Shown piece after piece: positions 4,790-8,149 of a DNA stretch of 8,149 nt; within the stretch, counting starts at the first letter, position 1, and each line of letters begins with the position of its first letter. A model generated the notes under the pieces. The model did not search any database. It was not told the origin of the DNA and saw only the letters and a list, made by a program, of their open reading frames with translations. The stretch is taken from the NCBI GenBank assembly GCA_020253595.1, contig JADCBH010000285.1:1-8149 (forward strand), read 5' to 3'. The position numbers and the translations under genes are program-made. This DNA comes from Brevundimonas sp. Lineage in GTDB: Bacteria; Pseudomonadota; Alphaproteobacteria; Caulobacterales; Caulobacteraceae.

Positions 4790-5449
4790 TCAGTCGCCGA
4801 CGAAGTCCTGGGCGAACTCGGGGGCGTCGCCGTCCTCGATGGGATCTTCCTCCTCATCCGGCCCCGAGCGCGAGGGATCGGGCACCTCGAAGCCGACGGG
4901 CAGCGACAGGTCCAGCAACCCGGCTGCCTTCATCTCGGCGGCACCCGGCAGATCGTACAGACTGGCCAGACCGAAATGCTCCAGGAAGCGATCGGCCGTC
5001 GCATAGGTCACGGGTCGCCCCGGCGTCCGCCGTCGTCCTCTCAGCCGCACGAAACCCATCTCCAGCAGGAGATCGAGGGTGCCCTTGGACATGGACACGC
5101 CCCGCACGCTCTCGATCTCGGCGCGGGTGACCGGCTGGTGATAGGCGATGATGGCCAGGGTCTCCAACGCGGCCTTGGACAGGCGACGTGGCTCCTCCCG
5201 CTCCTCCGTCATCAGGAAGCCGAGATCAGCGGCAGTCCGGAACCGCCAGCGATCGGCGACGCATTCCAGCTCCACGCCCCGGCCCTGATAGCGCGTCCGC
5301 AGCGACGCGATGGCCCGGCCGACGTCGGCGCCCTCGGGCAGGCGGCGGGTGATATCGGCGGCTGACAGCGGCCCGGCCGCAGCGAACAGCAGGGCCTCGA
5401 CCCGGCGTTCGATCTCGCCGTCATCGGGCGCGAAGGTCAGGCCGCTCAC
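4790..5449 (-). CDS. scpB: Segregation and condensation protein B, ScpB
   Basis: ScpB is the winged-helix partner that, with ScpA and SMC, forms the bacterial condensin organising newly replicated chromosomes. The 219-residue product shows the family layout: an N-terminal winged helix with EIERRVEALLFAAAGPLS (12-29), and a second with LSKAALETLAIIAYHQPVTRAEIESVRGVS (90-119, given here as its two ends LSKAALETLA and IESVRGVS). GRPVTYATADRFLEHFGL (144-161) follows, then a disordered acidic tail (about 190-219). The GTG start at 5449-5447 overlaps the TGA of the preceding DUF5360-like gene (GTGA). Longer in-frame starts exist, up to a TTG at 5530, but they would extend into that gene and add no family sequence. 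It is last in the minus-strand operon. In many alphaproteobacteria tatABC would follow, but they do not here. Confidence 0.93.
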   Translation of the reverse strand: MSGLTFAPDDGEIERRVEALLFAAAGPLSAADITRRLPEGADVGRAIASLRTRYQGRGVELECVADRWRFRTAADLGFLMTEEREEPRRLSKAALETLAIIAYHQPVTRAEIESVRGVSMSKGTLDLLLEMGFVRLRGRRRTPGRPVTYATADRFLEHFGLASLYDLPGAAEMKAAGLLDLSLPVGFEVPDPSRSGPDEEEDPIEDGDAPEFAQDFVGD

Positions 5450-5859
5450 TCGCCCCGCCCCAAGTTCCGGACGAGCCGAGGGATAAAGAAAAGCGGCCAG
5501 ATCAACAGCAGGAGATTGGGCAGAAACCAAGCCAGATCAAACTGACGCAGGATTGCCCAGTAGGTCACCGCCATGCCGCCGGCCACTACCGTGAGCACGA
5601 GGGATATCAGGGCCAGCGGCTGCCAGATCGGGTTCCCCTTGCGGCTGGCATGGACCGCAGCAAGCCCAATGATCGAGAAAGCCAGATCGAGGGGGAAAAA
5701 GGACCAGTTCCACGCAACGACGCTAGGGACCGTGTAGTCGGCGAACATCAGACTCGGAGGAATCTCGATCACCTTGACGAGTGAAAGCGCGGCCGCGATC
5801 CAGTAGGCGATGAAGGCGAGGTCAGTGATGCTCAACGCGAGCTTCAGCGAAGGTGGCAT
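5446..5859 (-). CDS. YvaD/DUF5360-like four-helix integral membrane protein
   Basis: This is a 137-residue membrane protein of unknown function resembling the DUF5360 family (Bacillus YvaD). Four hydrophobic helices are visible at about residues 9-28, 50-70, 82-103 and 108-128. Family-like signatures are TDLAFIAYW (12-20), VAWNWSFFPLDL (48-59), PLALISLVLT (81-90) and a C-terminal LPNLLLLIWPLFFIP (113-127). I chose the ATG at 5859 because homologues start just before the TDxxFxxYW helix. A GTG at 5886, overlapping the scpA TGA as GTGA with GGAG 8 bases upstream, would add nine residues and may well be the true coupled start. The gene lies between scpA and scpB, and its base composition is about 58-62% G+C by hand count of several lines, against about 70-72% in sampled scpA lines. 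Both facts point to insertion by transfer. A direct role in condensin is not implied. Confidence 0.75.
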   Translation of the reverse strand: MPPSLKLALSITDLAFIAYWIAAALSLVKVIEIPPSLMFADYTVPSVVAWNWSFFPLDLAFSIIGLAAVHASRKGNPIWQPLALISLVLTVVAGGMAVTYWAILRQFDLAWFLPNLLLLIWPLFFIPRLVRNLGRGE

Positions 5860-5882
5860 GCCATTCCGGCTCTTTGCGGACG

Positions 5883-6704
5883 TCACGGCACCAGCTCCAG
5901 CACCTGACCCCGCCCCCGCCGTTTCAGATACAGGTCGGCGAAGGCCTCGGCCTGTTTCACATCCATCGCCCCCTCCTTCACCAGCTCCAGACTGGCCGAC
6001 AGGGTCGAGGCGGTAAAGCTGGCCTGGGTCGGGCCATCCTCGCCACGCCGCGCCGGCGCCACCTGCTCCAGCAACGTCCACTGCTCCAGCCGGGGCAGGA
6101 CCTCGCGCAGCCAGTCCCGCGCCGCCTCCAGCCCGAAAGCCTCGACACGCTGGCCGGGATTGTAGTGCCGCTGCTCCTCGCGCCGCCGCTGGGTCACATA
6201 GGCGGCCATCAGCTCATACAGGCTGGCGTCGATCCGGTCGGACGGCACGATCACCGTCGCCTGCGGATCGCCGCGGGCGAAGACGTCGCGCTTCAGCTGC
6301 GGCCTGGCCGTGATCGCCTCCACCGCCTTGCGCATGGCCTCCAGCTTCTGCAGCCGGAAGGCCAGGGCCGCGGCCATTTCCTCGGCGGGCATCTCGTCGC
6401 CCTTGCCCTTCTCGGTGCGCGGGAGCAGCAGGCGGGACTTCAGATAGGCCAGCCACGACGCCATCACGAGATAGTCCGCCGCCAGCGAGAAGTTCCGCCT
6501 CCGCGCCTCGTGGACGAAGGCCAGATACTGCTCGGCCAGCCGTGTGATCGACAGCTTCAGCAGATCGACCTTCTGGGTGCGGGCTAGCGCCAGCAGGACG
6601 TGCAGAGGCCCTTCGTAGCCGTCCAGATCGACGACGAACGCGTCGCGCGCGTCGACCTCCTCGACGGCGGTAAAGTCCAGATTGGGCTGGAAGGCTTCAG
6701 CCAT
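5883..6704 (-). CDS. scpA: Segregation and condensation protein A, ScpA
   Basis: ScpA is the kleisin that bridges the SMC heads and binds ScpB. The 273-residue product has the family N-terminus with DGYEGPLHVLLALARTQKVD (28-47), where many members read F-x-GPLDLLL, then LLKLSITRLAEQYLAFV (48-64). The central helix is LAADYLVMASWLAYLKSRLLLP (74-95, given as LAADYLVMAS and LKSRLLLP). A charged linker and a C-terminal winged-helix region (about 240-273: LELVKEGAMDVKQAEAFADL) follow. The ATG at 6704 is two bases after the nagZ TGA, so translation is likely coupled. The TGA at 5885-5883 overlaps a GTG of the next gene. Length and motifs are normal and nothing appears truncated. Confidence 0.94.
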   Translation of the reverse strand: MAEAFQPNLDFTAVEEVDARDAFVVDLDGYEGPLHVLLALARTQKVDLLKLSITRLAEQYLAFVHEARRRNFSLAADYLVMASWLAYLKSRLLLPRTEKGKGDEMPAEEMAAALAFRLQKLEAMRKAVEAITARPQLKRDVFARGDPQATVIVPSDRIDASLYELMAAYVTQRRREEQRHYNPGQRVEAFGLEAARDWLREVLPRLEQWTLLEQVAPARRGEDGPTQASFTASTLSASLELVKEGAMDVKQAEAFADLYLKRRGRGQVLELVP

Positions 6705-6706
6705 GC

Positions 6707-7753
6707 TCAGGCCTGCGCCTCGCCGACGTCCGGACCCTTGGCGGCGGTCAGACGGCCCTCCAGCATGGCGTCGAAACGCTGGCGCGCCTCGGCGACATCC
6801 AGCGGTTCGGGCGTATGGACGATGCGGGCGAGCGCCGCCGAGGCTCTGCGCGCCGCCCCGCCCTTCAACTTGCCGACGCCGACCATGACCTGTTCCATCT
6901 CGGCCATGTCACCCGTCCAGTGGATGACGAGGTCGCACCCGGCTTTCAGCGACTTTTCCGCCCGCTCGGTCAGGTCGCCGGACAGGGCGTTCATGCACAA
7001 GTCGTCAGACAGCAGCAGGCCGCCGAAGCCCAGCCGCTCGCGGATCAGCTTGATCGCTGTCCTGGACTGGGTCGCCGGGCGCTTCCTGTCGATGGCGGTG
7101 AACACAATGTGCGCCGTCATCCCGATCGGCATGTCCGACAGAGCCTTGAAGGGCGCGAAATCCCAGGTGTCCAGATGATCCAGATCGGCGTGGACCGTCG
7201 GCAGCTCCTTGTGGCTGTCGGCGAAGGCGCGACCGTGTCCGGGCATGTGCTTGATGACGGGCAGGACGCCGCCGGCCAGAAGACCCTCGGCCACGGCGCG
7301 GCCCAGCTGCGCCACGGTCGCCGGGTCCTTGGCATAGGCGCGGTCGCCGATGATGTCGTGGGCCCCGGGCGTCGGCACATCCAGCACGGGCGCGCAGTCG
7401 ACGTTGATGCCGACGGCCTTCAGGTCGTGCGCCATCAGCCGCCCACCCAGCCGCGCCAGCTCGCGTGCGGTGAGGGGATCGTTGGCCGCCTTCAGGAAAG
7501 CGTCGCCCGGCGGATACTTGGCCCAGTGCGGCGGCCCCAGCCGCTGAACCCGGCCGCCTTCCTGATCGACCAGGACGGGGCACTCCCAGCCGACCGCCTC
7601 TCGCATCGCATCAGTGAGGCGCAGGACCTGCTCGGGGTTCTCCACGTTCCGGCGGAACAGGATGAAACCCCAGGGCCGCGCCTGTCCGAAGAAGGCGCGC
7701 TCCTCGGGCGTCAGAACCGCGCCCTTGCAGGCCAGGATGGCGGCGCTAGACAA
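6707..7753 (-). CDS. nagZ: Beta-N-acetylhexosaminidase NagZ (glycoside hydrolase family 3)
   Basis: NagZ removes N-acetylglucosamine from 1,6-anhydromuropeptides in the cytoplasm during peptidoglycan recycling; its products can feed beta-lactamase induction in some bacteria. The 348-residue protein carries the single-domain GH3 signatures: DQEGGRVQRL (63-72), KHMPGHG (168-174, usually KHFPGHG), the catalytic Asp-His loop DSH (179-181), and LLLSDDLCMNAL (246-257) with the predicted nucleophile Asp250. GDRAY (136-140) stands where many have G-x-RSF. No signal peptide is present, fitting a cytosolic enzyme. The start is a TTG at 7753, five bases after the TAG of the SPOR-protein gene; no ATG or GTG fits the family N-terminus (MSSAAILACKGAVLT). 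No separate Shine-Dalgarno is seen, so translation probably depends on coupling to the upstream gene. Substitutions are conservative and activity is expected. Confidence 0.94.
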   Translation of the reverse strand: MSSAAILACKGAVLTPEERAFFGQARPWGFILFRRNVENPEQVLRLTDAMREAVGWECPVLVDQEGGRVQRLGPPHWAKYPPGDAFLKAANDPLTARELARLGGRLMAHDLKAVGINVDCAPVLDVPTPGAHDIIGDRAYAKDPATVAQLGRAVAEGLLAGGVLPVIKHMPGHGRAFADSHKELPTVHADLDHLDTWDFAPFKALSDMPIGMTAHIVFTAIDRKRPATQSRTAIKLIRERLGFGGLLLSDDLCMNALSGDLTERAEKSLKAGCDLVIHWTGDMAEMEQVMVGVGKLKGGAARRASAALARIVHTPEPLDVAEARQRFDAMLEGRLTAAKGPDVGEAQA

Positions 7754-7758
7754 TCCGG

Positions 7759-8149
7759 CTATCGCACCAAACAGTCGCCGCCGCCCGCCTGAATGGCGGC
7801 GCAGAAGGCGCGGGCATCGGCAGCCGACAGGCCCGTGAAGGTCGTCCGATAGACGGTGGAGCCGTTCGACGCCGTCACCTCCTGAACCCGCTTGGTGGCG
7901 TTCCGGGCGAACTGAGGGAAGCGGGCAGCCACAGCGGCGTATTCCCGATCTGCGACGGCGGTCGAGGAGAAGGCCCCGATCTGCACAGCTGCGTTGCCCC
8001 CTGCGCCGTCCGCGACAGGGGCTGGCGTTTCTGCGGCCGGACGCGCGGCGGGCGTGGCAGGCCGCACAGGCTCGGCCTTCTCGGCGGTCTCGGCAGGACG
8101 GGGCGCAGGGCGCGGCAGGGGCGTCTCGGGCGGCGGCGCGAACTCCGGA
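7759..8149 (-). CDS. SPOR-domain protein, C-terminal part (runs off the right edge)
   Basis: The visible 129 codons are open to the window edge. They begin with a Pro/Ala/Glu-rich linker (about the first 50 residues) and end in a SPOR domain of about 77 residues, starting VQIGAFSSTAVADREYAAV and ending CAAIQAGGGDCLVR just before the TAG. SPOR domains bind glycan strands stripped of stem peptides at the septum and are common in cell-division and envelope proteins. The usual N-terminal transmembrane anchor would lie beyond the window. An internal GTG at 8067 could be mistaken for a start, but the frame and linker composition continue upstream. The position directly before nagZ-scpA is common in alphaproteobacteria. 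Which SPOR protein this is cannot be said. Confidence 0.85.
   Translation of the reverse strand, partial: PEFAPPPETPLPRPAPRPAETAEKAEPVRPATPAARPAAETPAPVADGAGGNAAVQIGAFSSTAVADREYAAVAARFPQFARNATKRVQEVTASNGSTVYRTTFTGLSAADARAFCAAIQAGGGDCLVR

Noticed and set aside
4648..5365. Small minus-strand frame in the convergent spacer and a plus-strand frame opposite scpB
   Set aside because: There is no ribosome site or recognisable product, and they overlap the terminator and scpB respectively.
5450..5530. Longer scpB starts up to TTG 5530
   Set aside because: They would lie within the membrane-protein gene and add sequence absent from the family; the GTGA junction at 5449 is the natural start.
5853..6587. 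Plus-strand open frame opposite scpA
   Set aside because: A Gln/Leu/His/Arg-rich translation is typical of antisense reading; scpA is certain.
6815..7792. Plus-strand open frame opposite nagZ
   Set aside because: It has no motifs, and nagZ has all GH3 signatures on the other strand.

Overview
The window fits a stalked alphaproteobacterium of the Caulobacterales, most likely Brevundimonas or a close relative. The evidence is high G+C, short 1-4 base gene overlaps, a complete holdfast-anchor operon (hfaA-hfaB-hfaD), and the alphaproteobacterial order SPOR protein - nagZ - scpA - scpB. The genus is an inference from gene content; no rRNA or tRNA gene is present.

Layout. Positions 1-287 (minus) hold the start of a rhomboid intramembrane protease, divergent from hfaA (408-836), hfaB (833-1840) and hfaD (1767-3014) on plus. 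These three encode the exported anchor that ties the adhesive holdfast to the stalk tip: HfaB is a CsgG-like outer-membrane lipoprotein, and HfaA and HfaD are its probable secreted, repeat-containing clients. hfaD ends convergently on a small PAS_5 (MopJ-like) gene (3011-3538, minus), and their stop codons interlock in one CTAG. A 142-base divergent spacer leads to a secreted Cys-rich, poly-proline, Asn-repeat protein (3681-4580, plus). A convergent spacer (4581-4789) follows, with a good plus-strand terminator.

The right half is one tight minus-strand operon read from the right edge: the C-terminus of a SPOR-domain envelope protein, nagZ (peptidoglycan recycling), scpA, a YvaD/DUF5360-like four-helix membrane protein, then scpB (chromosome condensation). 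The membrane gene is the odd one. It sits between scpA and scpB, which are normally adjacent, has clearly lower G+C, and has the same GTGA stop/start overlap at both junctions, as expected for a cleanly inserted foreign gene.

The points most worth following are this insertion, a repeat unit shared by HfaA and HfaD, the 74-base coding overlap of hfaB and hfaD, and the unrecognised secreted protein beside the holdfast operon as a possible further envelope or anchor component. No CRISPR array, insertion sequence, tRNA or rRNA was seen.
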